Of a stretch of 48,987 nucleotides of DNA, positions 36,121 to 44,866 are shown in pieces (within the stretch, counting starts at the first letter, position 1; each line of letters begins with the position of its first letter). The stretch covers positions 1 through 48,987 of the forward strand of contig JAFDED010000038.1 in the NCBI GenBank assembly GCA_019310535.1, read 5' to 3'. The notes beneath the pieces were generated by a model. That model searched no databases. It was not told the origin of the DNA and worked only from the letters and a program-made list of their open reading frames with translations. The translations under genes and the position numbers were made by a program. This stretch comes from Deltaproteobacteria bacterium (GTDB taxonomy: Bacteria > Desulfobacterota > JAFDED01).

Positions 36121-36696
36121 CTATGTCAGGTCTTTCATCTCGATGCCGGCTAAGGCCTGACACAGATGTTGAAAGAACTGCAAGATAAAACGGACGCAGA
36201 GAAAAAAGCTTCCAATTGATATGCAAAGCTTGGAGGGCCAGGTAGGCCAATAGAGGTAAGCGGTGGTGTCGTGAACACTAAGGGAATGCATAGCGGTTTT
36301 GAAGGAATAGATGGTGATGACCGCATAGACGACCAGCGAGAGAAATATCGTCAAACACTCTGCAAAATGGTACATACGTCCTTTGATAACCCGCATCATG
36401 AACAGCTCCATCCTGATATGACCGCCAACCCTTTGCGTATAGGCAATACCGAGAAACACCACCGCTGCCATGAGCTGTTCCGTGATCTCAACGTGTCCGG
36501 GTATGGGTTGATTGAAAATATATCTGCCCGCAACTTCGCCGGTGGCGAAGAACATGAGAAACATGATGAGAACCACGGAAGCAAAGTTCATTCCTGTCTC
36601 GATGGAAGCTGCTACCTCTTCAATGTAACGAAAGTGAGCGAGCCTCATCAGAACAGGAATCTTTCCGGCTTCAAAATCTGCGCTCTTTCCCCTCAT
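36121..36696 (-). CDS. dctQ: TRAP transporter small permease (DctQ-type)
   Basis: 191 residues, four predicted transmembrane helices with the DctQ pattern (AAVVFLGIAYTQRVGGHIRM). The soluble N-terminal part to about residue 30 is longer than in many DctQ proteins. It lies between the receptor gene (64 bp upstream) and dctM (12 bp downstream), and probably helps assemble the large permease. Confidence 0.87.
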   Translation of the reverse strand: MRGKSADFEAGKIPVLMRLAHFRYIEEVAASIETGMNFASVVLIMFLMFFATGEVAGRYIFNQPIPGHVEITEQLMAAVVFLGIAYTQRVGGHIRMELFMMRVIKGRMYHFAECLTIFLSLVVYAVITIYSFKTAMHSLSVHDTTAYLYWPTWPSKLCISIGSFFLCVRFILQFFQHLCQALAGIEMKDLT

Positions 36697-36760
36697 CTGG
36701 AAATTTATTCCTCATTGGTGACCATTGGAATCCAACTTGTGCTCATCGCTGTTCTGATGC

Positions 36761-37813
36761 TCACTTACCCGTTATCTCCTTTCTCTTTGCCAGGTAATAG
36801 TTAAAGACATCTCTTCCTGGTAGACCATCTTTTTCTCTGGCTTCAACCCACTTTTCATAGACGCCCTGCGCCTTGGCCACCAGTTTGTTCCGCTCGGATT
36901 CCGGGAAATTCACGAACTCAATCTTCTTCTTGAAAATGGGAATCCATTTGTCATCGGCCTTTTTGTACTCCTCTGCCCATATTTCGGGAGACCTGTCATA
37001 CCATTTTTTGTGAATCTGCTTGAAGTTTTCAGGCAGGGCATCCCACGCGTCCTTGTTGGCGATGTAAAAGCACGCCATGGTGCCGAGCGACATGGGAATG
37101 GTGACGTACTTGGAAACCTCATATGCCTTATAGGCCCCATAGCTATAAGTCCAGGGAAAACCTACCATGTCGATGGTACCCCGTTCGAGAGCCTGGTAGA
37201 CCTCGGGCGCCGGCACCAGGGTCGGAACGGCGCCGAACATCTTTAAGACCCTGGCGATCTCTCCTCCTATCCTTGTTCGCGCGCCTTTTAGATCCTCCGT
37301 TTTTGAAATACGCTTATTCCCCATGAGGTGGTACTGGCATATACAGGCAGGTAGAAGCGGCACGGCGTTCCATCTGTCCCCCATCTCCTTCAAAAGGGCC
37401 GGATGCTCCCAAAGTGCGGTCTGCATACGGGAGATATTGATGTTTTTATTGGGAGCGATGAAGGGAAGCTCTGCCACGGTGTGAAGGGGATTTTTACCGG
37501 GGGTATAGGCCGAGCAGATGCCGGCAGCTTCGAACATACCCGCCTTGATGCCATCCCAGTTCTCCTTTGGCGGCGCTAATGCACCGCCGTAGTGGAGCTT
37601 TATCTGCCACCTCCCGTTTGTGGCCTTTTCCATGTCCTTGGCCCACGCATGCAGAGGCTTGGTCCAGGCGCGAGGTCCGCCCCAAAGGGAGAAGTTCCAC
37701 TTGTAGACCTTTTCGGCTGCCATTGCGGATGGTACGCTGCATAGAATCGAAACCCATCCTATGATCAGGCAGATGAGAATCACTCCAGAGCTTCTTTTGG
37801 CGATTTTTTCCAT
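36761..37813 (-). CDS. dctP: TRAP transporter substrate-binding protein (DctP-type)
   Basis: 350 residues with an N-terminal signal peptide (GVILICLIIGWVSILCSVPS, then AMAAE). It is a periplasmic receptor of the DctP family; the conserved substrate-carboxylate Arg is probably in the segment GARTRIGGEIARVLK, and VPAPEVYQALERGTIDM is the hallmark loop. The ligand is unknown; aromatic residues (WTYSYGAY) suggest a substrate larger than C4-dicarboxylates. First gene of the TRAP-aconitase X operon; imperfect 115-bp tandem repeats precede it. Confidence 0.92.
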   Translation of the reverse strand: MEKIAKRSSGVILICLIIGWVSILCSVPSAMAAEKVYKWNFSLWGGPRAWTKPLHAWAKDMEKATNGRWQIKLHYGGALAPPKENWDGIKAGMFEAAGICSAYTPGKNPLHTVAELPFIAPNKNINISRMQTALWEHPALLKEMGDRWNAVPLLPACICQYHLMGNKRISKTEDLKGARTRIGGEIARVLKMFGAVPTLVPAPEVYQALERGTIDMVGFPWTYSYGAYKAYEVSKYVTIPMSLGTMACFYIANKDAWDALPENFKQIHKKWYDRSPEIWAEEYKKADDKWIPIFKKKIEFVNFPESERNKLVAKAQGVYEKWVEAREKDGLPGRDVFNYYLAKRKEITGK

Positions 37814-38004
37814 GACAATACCCTCCTTTCTTTAAACTTCTTTGATCTTGATTGTTGCAAAGACCTCAAACTCATGCCTGCGCGGATGGAAAGATAAAAA
37901 GCCTCAGTATGCCGTCGTTTTCCACTCTGATTTGATAGAAAAAGAGCCTTGATCTACTGGAAACCCGCCCTTTCTGAAAAATATTGTAAAGCTGGAAGTT
38001 GAAT

Positions 38005-38205
38005 GGATTGGAATATGACATCAGCACAACTTCCGCTGCGGAATTATTACTAAAATAAGCTCAGAAACAGAAGGAATATTCGGTCGATACCAAGAGATAC
38101 CAAGAGTTGGAACTCGAATAGGCTGGAATATGAAATCAGCACCGCTTCCGTTGAAGAATCATGAAAGTGAGGTCAGAAGCAGAAGGAATATTCGGCTGAT
38201 ATCAA
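38005..38205. repeat. Imperfect tandem repeat upstream of the TRAP operon
   Basis: Two units spaced about 115 bp share TGGAATATGA, ATCAGCAC, CTTCCG, and GAAGGAATATTCGG. Unit 1 is 38005-38092, unit 2 is 38121-38205, with a 10-bp direct repeat ATACCAAGAG at the join (38088-38105). They lie upstream of the dctP start and may be regulator sites; they are not coding. Confidence 0.7.
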
Positions 38206-38274
38206 CTGAAAAAGATAATTATAAAAAAAATTGGACGTGTCAAGAAAAATCTTTTTAAATTCATCGAAAGCACA

Positions 38275-38784
38275 TTAGGGACGAACAGCGCGCACGAGAG
38301 ACACGGGTGCGTCGGAAAGAGCGTTTTTGCGATACCAACTTACGCGGTTATCCTTAAAGTCTACTTCATAGACCCAACCAACGGGGTCACAGCAGTCATG
38401 GAATTCGACATCAGACCAATAAATGCTACCACTCCATTGAAAGGGTGCAACTCGAGGATCCTCTTTTATGCCGGATGAACTGGATAAGGCCTCAGAGAGG
38501 GCTTTAAGCTCGGCTACTCTGGGAAGACGCCAGTCCGAATATCCTGCCAGACGTAAAGAGGAACAGTAGCGCCTCGCCGTCTCCCATTTCATGAGAATCT
38601 TCCCATCCTCCTTCTGCCACATAAGGCCGGTATCTCTATCTGCGATGGTCCCGTCATCATTGTCTCGGAAACGGTTAAAAGGGGGATTGCTTTCTTCTCC
38701 TTCGCCGGAAAGAGGAACTCCGAATGACAGAAGGAAACCGAGCGTAAGCAGCAAAAAGATGCCGAATTTTTTCTTTTCCATCAT
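38275..38784 (-). CDS. Exported DUF1566 (Lcl-type) protein
   Basis: About 169 residues. A signal peptide (FGIFLLLTLGFLLSFGVPLS) is followed by a DUF1566 domain with its usual landmarks: DNDDGTIADRDTGLMWQKED, the W-A-YC segment, LAGYSDWRLPRVAELKAL and the end VSLVRAVRP. The exact start is uncertain; the ATG pair at 38784/38781 fits the signal peptide, and the frame continues to 38826. The domain is common in secreted or envelope proteins and its function is unknown. It is oriented with the TRAP operon but 0.46 kb upstream, so separately transcribed. Confidence 0.82.
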   Translation of the reverse strand: MMEKKKFGIFLLLTLGFLLSFGVPLSGEGEESNPPFNRFRDNDDGTIADRDTGLMWQKEDGKILMKWETARRYCSSLRLAGYSDWRLPRVAELKALSEALSSSSGIKEDPRVAPFQWSGSIYWSDVEFHDCCDPVGWVYEVDFKDNRVSWYRKNALSDAPVSLVRAVRP

Positions 38785-39288
38785 CGATTTTTCAGATATG
38801 GTCTGCATGTGGAATTTGCTCGACACCGCCGAAATCTCTGTTCGATTTCAGCCACCTGTCCATTACCACTGGTCTGGAGACCCCGTAGGGGGCATACTCA
38901 ATTGGCAAACACCAAGCCTCCAGAAGTCTAACAACGGGGCCCATTCAATGTCAAGAAAAAGGGACAGCATATGAATAAGGATTATCTTGAAAGGGGTAAA
39001 GTTTGGCCCAACGTGGAGCGCAAGCCATTTAAAATTATTGTGGCACCTCACCACAAAAATTATTTTCGTATGAGAAGTTTGAGAAAAACAAATATTAAAT
39101 GAAATGTTATATCCAATATGCTATATTATGTTTTATAATCTCTTCAACTAATTGAAATTCAGTGAGAAGTTAGATGTCGGGCGAGATAGATTTCTGGAAT
39201 ATTCGCGTATAATAATACGCAGTTATTAAAGGCGTTTCATATAACAAACCGCTCCAAAACTACGAGTAACCCAAATGGAAAGGCAGAA
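38785..39288. other. Divergent intergenic region, 0.5 kb
   Basis: Nothing coding was supported. AT-rich sequence at 39060-39150 is the likely promoter area of the CoA-transferase. A small TGTGG/CCACA stem lies at about 39039-39056. Confidence 0.4.
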
Positions 39289-40479
39289 ATGAATGAACCG
39301 TTGAGAGGCATTCGAGTTATGGATTTCACTCGGATCGTGGCAGGGCCTTACTGTTCCATGGTATTAGGTGATTCGGGCGCAGAAGTCATCAAGATCGAGC
39401 AACCCGGTATGGGTGATGACACCAGAAGGTGGGGTCCCCCCTTTGCAGGTGGCGAAAGCGCTTACTTCATCTCTTTGAACAGAAACAAGAAGAGCATGAC
39501 GCTTAACATCAAGGACGAAAAGGGAAAGGAGATCTTCAAGAAGCTCGCTGCGATTTCCGATGTCCTGCTGGAAAACTTCCGAGTCGGGACCCTGGATGAA
39601 TTAGGATTGGGCTATGAGGATTTGAGAACAATCAATTCAAGATTGATCTACTGCTCCTTATCAGGATATGGTCATTCCGGGCCGATGAAATACAAGGCGG
39701 GCTATGATGTGATCGTGTCAGGTGAAGCAGGACTTATGGGGATTACAGGAGAGGAGGGAGGGGGACCCGTCAAGGTGGGAGTGGCGGTGACCGATATTAC
39801 CACGGGACTCTTCGCGCAGGGTGCCATCGGGACGGCTCTATATTTTCGTGAAAGGACGGGAGAGGGCCAGAAAATCGAGCTCTCGCTTTTCGAGAGTCAG
39901 GTCGCTTCCCTGATCAACATCGCAAGTAGCTATCTGATTGCCGGAGAGGCGCCCAAAAAGTGGGGAACTGCGCATGCCACCATCGTACCATATCAGGCAT
40001 TCAAAGCCCAAGATGAGTATATCATTGTGGGAGCGGGAAATCAGAGGTTATGGAGGCGGTTTTGTAAGGTCCTGGAGCGGGAGGATCTGGTGGATGACCC
40101 CAGGTTCTGTGATATAGAGCAGCGTTCCAAAAACAGGAAGGAGTTGATAGATATCATTGCAAAAAGGGTCGCGCAAAAGGATGGGTCCCAGTGGCTAAGA
40201 AAGCTGGAGGAGGAAGGGGTTCCTTGCGGGCCGATCAATTCGATGGATAAGGTTTTCTCTCATCCGCAGATCACTGCCCGAGACATGCTGGTGGACGTCG
40301 AACATCCCACAGCCGGCAGGATAAAACTTGTGGGAATCCCCGTCAAATATTCAAAAACTCCCGGATCAGTCAGGCTTCCGCCGCCCCTGCTTGGAGAGCA
40401 CACCGAGGAAATCCTGATGAATACGCTGGGATACTCAATGGACGAGGTGGGGGAGCTTTCGAAGAGGGGGGTCATTTAA
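39289..40479 (+). CDS. CaiB/BaiF family (class III) CoA-transferase
   Basis: 396 residues, full length. It moves CoA between acyl thioesters and free acids. The catalytic Asp is Asp 169 in VGVAVTDITTG, the residue used in formyl-CoA transferase. The N-terminal MDFTRIVAGPYCSMVLGDSG and the nucleotide-type RNKKSMTLNIKDEKGKEIFK segment are typical. Shine-Dalgarno AAAGG precedes the ATG. It stands alone between two non-coding regions, but with the acyl-CoA synthetases and the carboxyltransferase it suggests a CoA-ester catabolic route. The donor and acceptor acids are not predictable. Confidence 0.93.
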   Translation: MNEPLRGIRVMDFTRIVAGPYCSMVLGDSGAEVIKIEQPGMGDDTRRWGPPFAGGESAYFISLNRNKKSMTLNIKDEKGKEIFKKLAAISDVLLENFRVGTLDELGLGYEDLRTINSRLIYCSLSGYGHSGPMKYKAGYDVIVSGEAGLMGITGEEGGGPVKVGVAVTDITTGLFAQGAIGTALYFRERTGEGQKIELSLFESQVASLINIASSYLIAGEAPKKWGTAHATIVPYQAFKAQDEYIIVGAGNQRLWRRFCKVLEREDLVDDPRFCDIEQRSKNRKELIDIIAKRVAQKDGSQWLRKLEEEGVPCGPINSMDKVFSHPQITARDMLVDVEHPTAGRIKLVGIPVKYSKTPGSVRLPPPLLGEHTEEILMNTLGYSMDEVGELSKRGVI

Positions 40480-41029
40480 AGCTTTGCCGCTTCGCTTTAT
40501 CTAAGTACTCACATCAGCCATAATCAATGAGAACTAATTTGCAAGCATATATCAGGCTTGACTTTGCACTGCACATGGTAGATATCTATAATAGCGCAGC
40601 TCGCTTAGCATTATAATCTTGACAAGCAATTGCCGACAGCAAGATATCGTTTCCGCTCATCATGCTATCTTATCCGGGACTGCGATATAAAAGTGGGTTT
40701 TTAGCGGGTCCGCTTCTAAGATATTGTCCAGAATTTACTTGACAATGGTTATTCAAGGCTTTATTTCTGAAAGAAATCGCCATTACCAAACCAAAAGACA
40801 AGCCAAATCACGGAAAAAGTTACATGAAGGTGGCGATATGATGGCTCAACGGGGTGATTATACCTCTTGGAGGTTTTGCATTTCAGTTCCCGGATAAAAC
40901 CAAACCCACGGGAAGCGGTGGCATACAACCCCTCCAGTGCCTAGAGTACATTTGCATTCAGGACGTTTAGAAAAAGAAAGCCAGGGCTCAAGCTCCGCCT
41001 CTGGAATTTGTTCAAGGGTATGAAAGGGT
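40480..41029. other. Intergenic region upstream of the envelope operon
   Basis: 550 bp without a supported gene; an 83-codon minus-strand frame at 40858-41109 is judged chance. A candidate promoter lies at 40739 (see separate entry). Confidence 0.45.
40739..40767 (+). promoter_or_regulatory. Candidate sigma-70-type promoter
   Basis: TTGACA (40739-40744), 17 nt, then TATTTC (40762-40767). The -35 box is a perfect consensus; the -10 box is poor. It is oriented toward the L,D-transpeptidase gene, with a leader of about 260 nt. Confidence 0.3.
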
Positions 41030-42019
41030 ATGATAAAGAAAAGTATCCTCACTTTATTGATCATCTTGATACTCATGGGCGGCGATCTCGCTTGCGCAGG
41101 TGCATTCAAGTATCGCTTTTCATCTCCCGGCGAGGATCCAGGAATAGAGGAGACGGTGGTGGGATATATACGGACTCACACCGTAACCCCAAAGGAAACA
41201 CTCCTGGACATCGCGAGAGATTATGGGTTAGGGTTCAATGAGATCCAGATGCTCTATCCTCGGATAGACCCCTGGATCCCCGAACCTGGACGTCGCCTGT
41301 CCATCCCGACCAAATGGATTTTACCGCGAACAAAGTACCAGGGGGTGGTGATCAATCTTCCGGAATTGAGGCTGTACAGATTCTTTCAGCGGATCGAGAT
41401 GGTGAAGACCTATCCGGTGGGGCTCGGAGATATAGGTTGGGAGACACCGGAAGGAATCTACCGGGTCGTGGACCGCCAGGTTCATCCTACGTGGGTAATT
41501 CCGCCCTCCCTTCGCGAAAAATACAAAATAACAAACGTTCCTCCGGGATCAAACAACCCTCTGGGAAAGTATTGGATTGGGCTCTCCCGCAAAGGATACG
41601 GCATCCATGGGACTAATTTCCCCTGGGGTGTAGGTCGATTGGTGAGCCATGGGTGTATCCGCCTGTACCCGGAACATATTGCTCAACTCTTTCAGGAGGT
41701 TCCCGTTTTCACCCCTGTAGAGATCATTTATGAGCCCGTGAAGCTCGGAGTCAAGAATGGGGAAATATTCCTGGAAGTCCATCCGGATCTGTACGGAAAG
41801 ATAGCGGACATGGAAGAATATACGCAAAACCGCATCCAAGAATTAGGCCTGTATGATTTCATCTCAAAGGACAAGGTGAAAGAGGCGTTGCAACAAGAGA
41901 ACGGTGTTCCCGTCCACGTCGGGACCATAGAGAAGGGAGGTGTTAAAGCCGGGGATGCTGTGAGTATTATTAGCCGTAACAATTCATTCAATCAACCGGA
42001 AAAGGAGGTAACTCGATGA
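41030..42019 (+). CDS. L,D-transpeptidase (YkuD) with LysM-like domain
   Basis: 329 residues. An N-terminal signal peptide (SILTLLIILILMGGDLACAG) leads to a LysM-like domain (HTVTPKETLLDIARDYGLGF through PGRRLSIP, residues 50-93) for peptidoglycan binding. The YkuD catalytic domain has HGTNFPWGVGRLVSHGCIRL, with the catalytic Cys 209 and His 207. It cross-links peptidoglycan stem peptides, or attaches a Braun-type lipoprotein to them. The C-terminus has a further roughly 90 residues including VHVGTIEKGGVKAGDAVS. Its stop overlaps the start of the lipoprotein gene (ATGA), so the two are coupled. Confidence 0.93.
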   Translation: MIKKSILTLLIILILMGGDLACAGAFKYRFSSPGEDPGIEETVVGYIRTHTVTPKETLLDIARDYGLGFNEIQMLYPRIDPWIPEPGRRLSIPTKWILPRTKYQGVVINLPELRLYRFFQRIEMVKTYPVGLGDIGWETPEGIYRVVDRQVHPTWVIPPSLREKYKITNVPPGSNNPLGKYWIGLSRKGYGIHGTNFPWGVGRLVSHGCIRLYPEHIAQLFQEVPVFTPVEIIYEPVKLGVKNGEIFLEVHPDLYGKIADMEEYTQNRIQELGLYDFISKDKVKEALQQENGVPVHVGTIEKGGVKAGDAVSIISRNNSFNQPEKEVTR

Positions 42020-42363
42020 TAACTCGAAAACATGGACGTATTGGGATGTTTTTCGTAATGCTGGTGTGTTTGGTAGTGGTCCTGATGGGCTGTGCCACTT
42101 CCTCACAACTCAAGGCCGTGCAAGAACAAGCCCAACAAGCCTTGCAAAAATCTGAACAGGCTTTACAAGAGGCCCAGAGTGCAAAGGCCCAGGCTGTTGA
42201 CAGCTCCAAACAAGCAAAAGAAGCCACTGCAGCCGCCAAGGATGCACAAAATGCGGCCACACGTGCAGAAACGGCGGCAGACAGAGCTGAAAAAGCGGCA
42301 AATGATGCAGAGGATTCCGCTCGTAAGGCCGAAGCAATTTTCATGAAAAAGATGAAAAAATAA
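42016..42363 (+). CDS. Braun-like (Lpp/alanine-zipper) lipoprotein
   Basis: 115 residues. The signal peptide ends in VLMGC (lipobox Cys 26). The mature part is one long alpha-helix of Ala/Glu/Gln/Lys heptads (EQAQQALQKSEQALQEAQSA onward), the kind of coiled coil formed by outer-membrane Lpp trimers. The last residues are MKKMKK: a terminal lysine is what L,D-transpeptidases use to anchor Lpp to peptidoglycan. AAGGAGGT inside the end of the upstream gene is its Shine-Dalgarno. Function as an envelope tether is strongly suggested by the pairing, but not proven. Confidence 0.87.
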   Translation: MITRKHGRIGMFFVMLVCLVVVLMGCATSSQLKAVQEQAQQALQKSEQALQEAQSAKAQAVDSSKQAKEATAAAKDAQNAATRAETAADRAEKAANDAEDSARKAEAIFMKKMKK

Positions 42364-42633
42364 TAACAAAAAAAATTAAGGTTTGTTTGACAAACGCTCA
42401 TCGCTTGGGTTTCAAATAGCCTTACTCTGCACGGTGCCGGGTAGTCCGGTATTGAAACGGCTTTTGCGAAAGGGCCTCCGGATTGCGAAGGTAAGAGAAC
42501 CACTATTTACATTAGGGGATGGGGCTATTTTCGGCGGACACGATAAGAGTAAACCATTCCCCGAATATCACGATTTATTCCACAAAACGATTTGATCGTG
42601 TCACAATGATCCCAGCATAAAGGCATTACTGAT

Positions 42634-42670
42634 GGCGGCTGCGCTAAGACGGGCAGCCGCCGTCCTTTTT
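42634..42670 (+). terminator. Factor-independent terminator of the envelope operon
   Basis: GGCGGCTGC (42634-42642) pairs perfectly with GCAGCCGCC (42653-42661), followed by GTCC and five T. It is about 0.27 kb after the lipoprotein stop on the plus strand. Confidence 0.8.
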
Positions 42671-42721
42671 CGGTTTTTGCAAATCATCTAACCTGGCTAC
42701 TAAACAATACATGGGCATAGG

Positions 42722-42851
42722 TAGAAAATAGAAGTTAGAGCTATTGTGAAAAATCATTTAAAAGTAATATTATTAAATGGTTGTGCAGTTAACCCGTGCA
42801 GCCACCCGACCATTTTCATGCTCCGCGGGTGCAGCCCCTGTATAACAATTA
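42722..42851 (+). repeat. Copy B of the 130-bp dispersed repeat
   Basis: Same blocks as copy A: TAGAAAATAGAAGTTAGAG, ATCATTTAAAAGTAATATTA, GCAGTTAACCCGTGCAGCCA and CATTTTCATGCTCCGCGGGT. It lies between the terminator and the carboxyltransferase gene. Confidence 0.85.
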
Positions 42852-42991
42852 GATTGCAATTTAGGATTATCCTATTAGGTCAGCAAATAAAACTTTAATT
42901 GCTTGATTCTTATTAAATTCTTATTGCTTAACCATCGGACCGAAAGCTGTGATTCAATACCGGCCAAACCTTAATGGCATTCAGGTGCACC

Positions 42992-43153
42992 TTAATATTT
43001 ATAGGAGCAAGACCTTACCAACCTAGAACGAGACTGCTTAATCTTTGACCGGATGCCGCACTTTTCAACCGCCACACCCCGCGACTTTCGACCGCCCTTC
43101 ACATCATAGGGATGCACAGGAAAACCGTCGCAGGAGAAGATGACCTTCTTCAC
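42992..43153 (-). CDS. Possible small ORF after the carboxyltransferase gene
   Basis: 53 codons from a GTG that overlaps the carboxyltransferase stop by 4 bp (GTGA). It reads KKVIFSCDGFPVHPYDVKGG, then a basic tail, and stops at 42992. The start overlap suggests translational coupling, but I recognise no family; it could be the truncated start of a former subunit gene. Confidence 0.35.
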   Translation of the reverse strand: MKKVIFSCDGFPVHPYDVKGGRKSRGVAVEKCGIRSKIKQSRSRLVRSCSYKY

Positions 43154-44706
43154 GTCGGCATGACCCCGTGTTTTCTCCAGGGGCGCTGCTCGATCTTTTT
43201 GTCCTTCATCATAAGGAGAGAATCGATCATGAGCCTCCGCGTATTCTTCGGCTCTATCACCATATCGATCAACTGTTTGGAAGCCGAATAATAAGGGGTT
43301 GAGAAGGTGTTCCTATAATAATCGGACTTTTCTTTGCGCACCTGCTCGGGGTCCGGAGCAGATTCGATCTCTCTTTTATACAGGATGTTGACCGCTGGCT
43401 CGGCTCCCATCATGGCCATTTCTGCCGTCGGCCAAACGAGGAGCTGGTCCGCCCCCACCTCATGGCAGCACATGCCCGGAATGGCCCCTCCGTAAGATTT
43501 GCGCAAAATACAGGTGATTTTAGGAACTGTCGATTCCGACCAGGCATAGAGCATCTTGGCACCATGTCGAATGATGCCACCATACTCCTGCCGAACCCCC
43601 GGCATGTATCCCGGGACATCCACGAAGATGATCAGGGGAATGTTGAAGGCGTCGCAGAAGCGAATAAAGCGAGAGCCTTTGTCCGCAGCGTTGATGTCGA
43701 TTGATCCAGCGAAAACCCTGGGTTGGTTAGCCACGATTCCAACGGAGCGACCAGCGAGCCTGGCAAAACCGACGATCAAGTTCTGGGCGTAGCGAGGATG
43801 GAGTTCAAAAAAATCTCCTGCGTCGACGACTTCCCTTATCACCTCCCGCATATCGTATGTCTTCCTTTGATCCGCCGGCACCAAATGGGTGAGCTTTTCG
43901 CAAAGCCTCTGGGGATCATCATCTGTCGCGAGCACGGGGGGGTCATCCCGATTGCTTTGGGGAAGAAAGCTCAGCAGCTTTTTGATCATATCCAGACACT
44001 CTCGATCATTCTTTGCCGTAAGATGAGTCACACCTGAAAACTCGCTGTGTACTTTGGCTCCTCCCAGTTTTTCAAAAGACACATCTTCCCCCATCACCTC
44101 CTTCACGACAGCAGGACCGGTAATGAACATCTGGCCGGTCCCTTCCACCTGCAGGATAAAGTCCGTTAAGGCAGGGGAATAGACCCCCCCGCCCGTGCAA
44201 GGGCCCATGATAGCTGAAATTTGGGGAACTACCCCTGAGGTGATGCTGTTCTCGAAGAACATCTCCCCATAACCGGCCACGTTATCCATTCCTTCCTGCA
44301 GGCGCCCTCCTCCGGTATCGTTAAGTCCGATAATTGGCGAACCGGTTTTCCGGGCCAAGCGAATCATCAGGCATATCTTCTGGCCATGCGCCCGTCCGCA
44401 GGAACCTCCAAAGACCGTGGCATCCTGAGAAAAAACGAAGACCTGTCTTCCATTGACCTTCCCGTACCCTGTGACTACTCCGTCACCGAGAATTTTCTTC
44501 TTCTGCATGTCGAACTCAAAACATTGAGTTTCAGCGAACATGTTGATTTCCCGGAAGGAACCGGCATCCAACAGGTAATCGAGGCGTTCTCTGGCTGTCA
44601 ATTTACCAGCTCGACGATGTCGTTCTATTTTCTCTATTCCACCTCCCTGCCGCGCCAGCTCTTCCTTTTCATGAAGAAGTTTGATCCGATCTTCCATTTC
44701 GTTCAT
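43150..44706 (-). CDS. Acyl-CoA carboxyltransferase subunit (PccB/MmdA type)
   Basis: 518 residues of the biotin-dependent carboxyltransferase family, as in propionyl-CoA carboxylase beta, methylmalonyl-CoA decarboxylase alpha and glutaconyl-CoA decarboxylase. Two crotonase-like halves are visible: GPCTGGGVYSPALTDF with the first oxyanion hole, and RKSYGGAIPGMCCHEVGAD with the second. AAAGGAG precedes the ATG. No biotin carboxylase or biotin carrier gene is adjacent, so whether it carboxylates or decarboxylates is open. It is the last large gene of the minus-strand group with an SDR (160 bp upstream). Confidence 0.92.
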   Translation of the reverse strand: MNEMEDRIKLLHEKEELARQGGGIEKIERHRRAGKLTARERLDYLLDAGSFREINMFAETQCFEFDMQKKKILGDGVVTGYGKVNGRQVFVFSQDATVFGGSCGRAHGQKICLMIRLARKTGSPIIGLNDTGGGRLQEGMDNVAGYGEMFFENSITSGVVPQISAIMGPCTGGGVYSPALTDFILQVEGTGQMFITGPAVVKEVMGEDVSFEKLGGAKVHSEFSGVTHLTAKNDRECLDMIKKLLSFLPQSNRDDPPVLATDDDPQRLCEKLTHLVPADQRKTYDMREVIREVVDAGDFFELHPRYAQNLIVGFARLAGRSVGIVANQPRVFAGSIDINAADKGSRFIRFCDAFNIPLIIFVDVPGYMPGVRQEYGGIIRHGAKMLYAWSESTVPKITCILRKSYGGAIPGMCCHEVGADQLLVWPTAEMAMMGAEPAVNILYKREIESAPDPEQVRKEKSDYYRNTFSTPYYSASKQLIDMVIEPKNTRRLMIDSLLMMKDKKIEQRPWRKHGVMPT

Positions 44707-44866
44707 AAAAAACTCCTTTCTATGCTGATATCAATTAAAGAAACTTTCTTTGAATGTGCTGTTTTTTCTGAAAATATTTTATATCCGGACTTTTCCCAAA
44801 TGGGCCTCCCGGGAATGATAATCATTTGATTATTCTTTGGTATCCTTCCAAATTCTCATGGACTCT

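Noticed and set aside
42383..42595. 70-codon plus-strand frame after the lipoprotein gene, ending in PFPEYHDLFHKTI
   Set aside because: The end looks somewhat protein-like, but there is no good start and no recognised homologue; it may be a scrap of an older gene.
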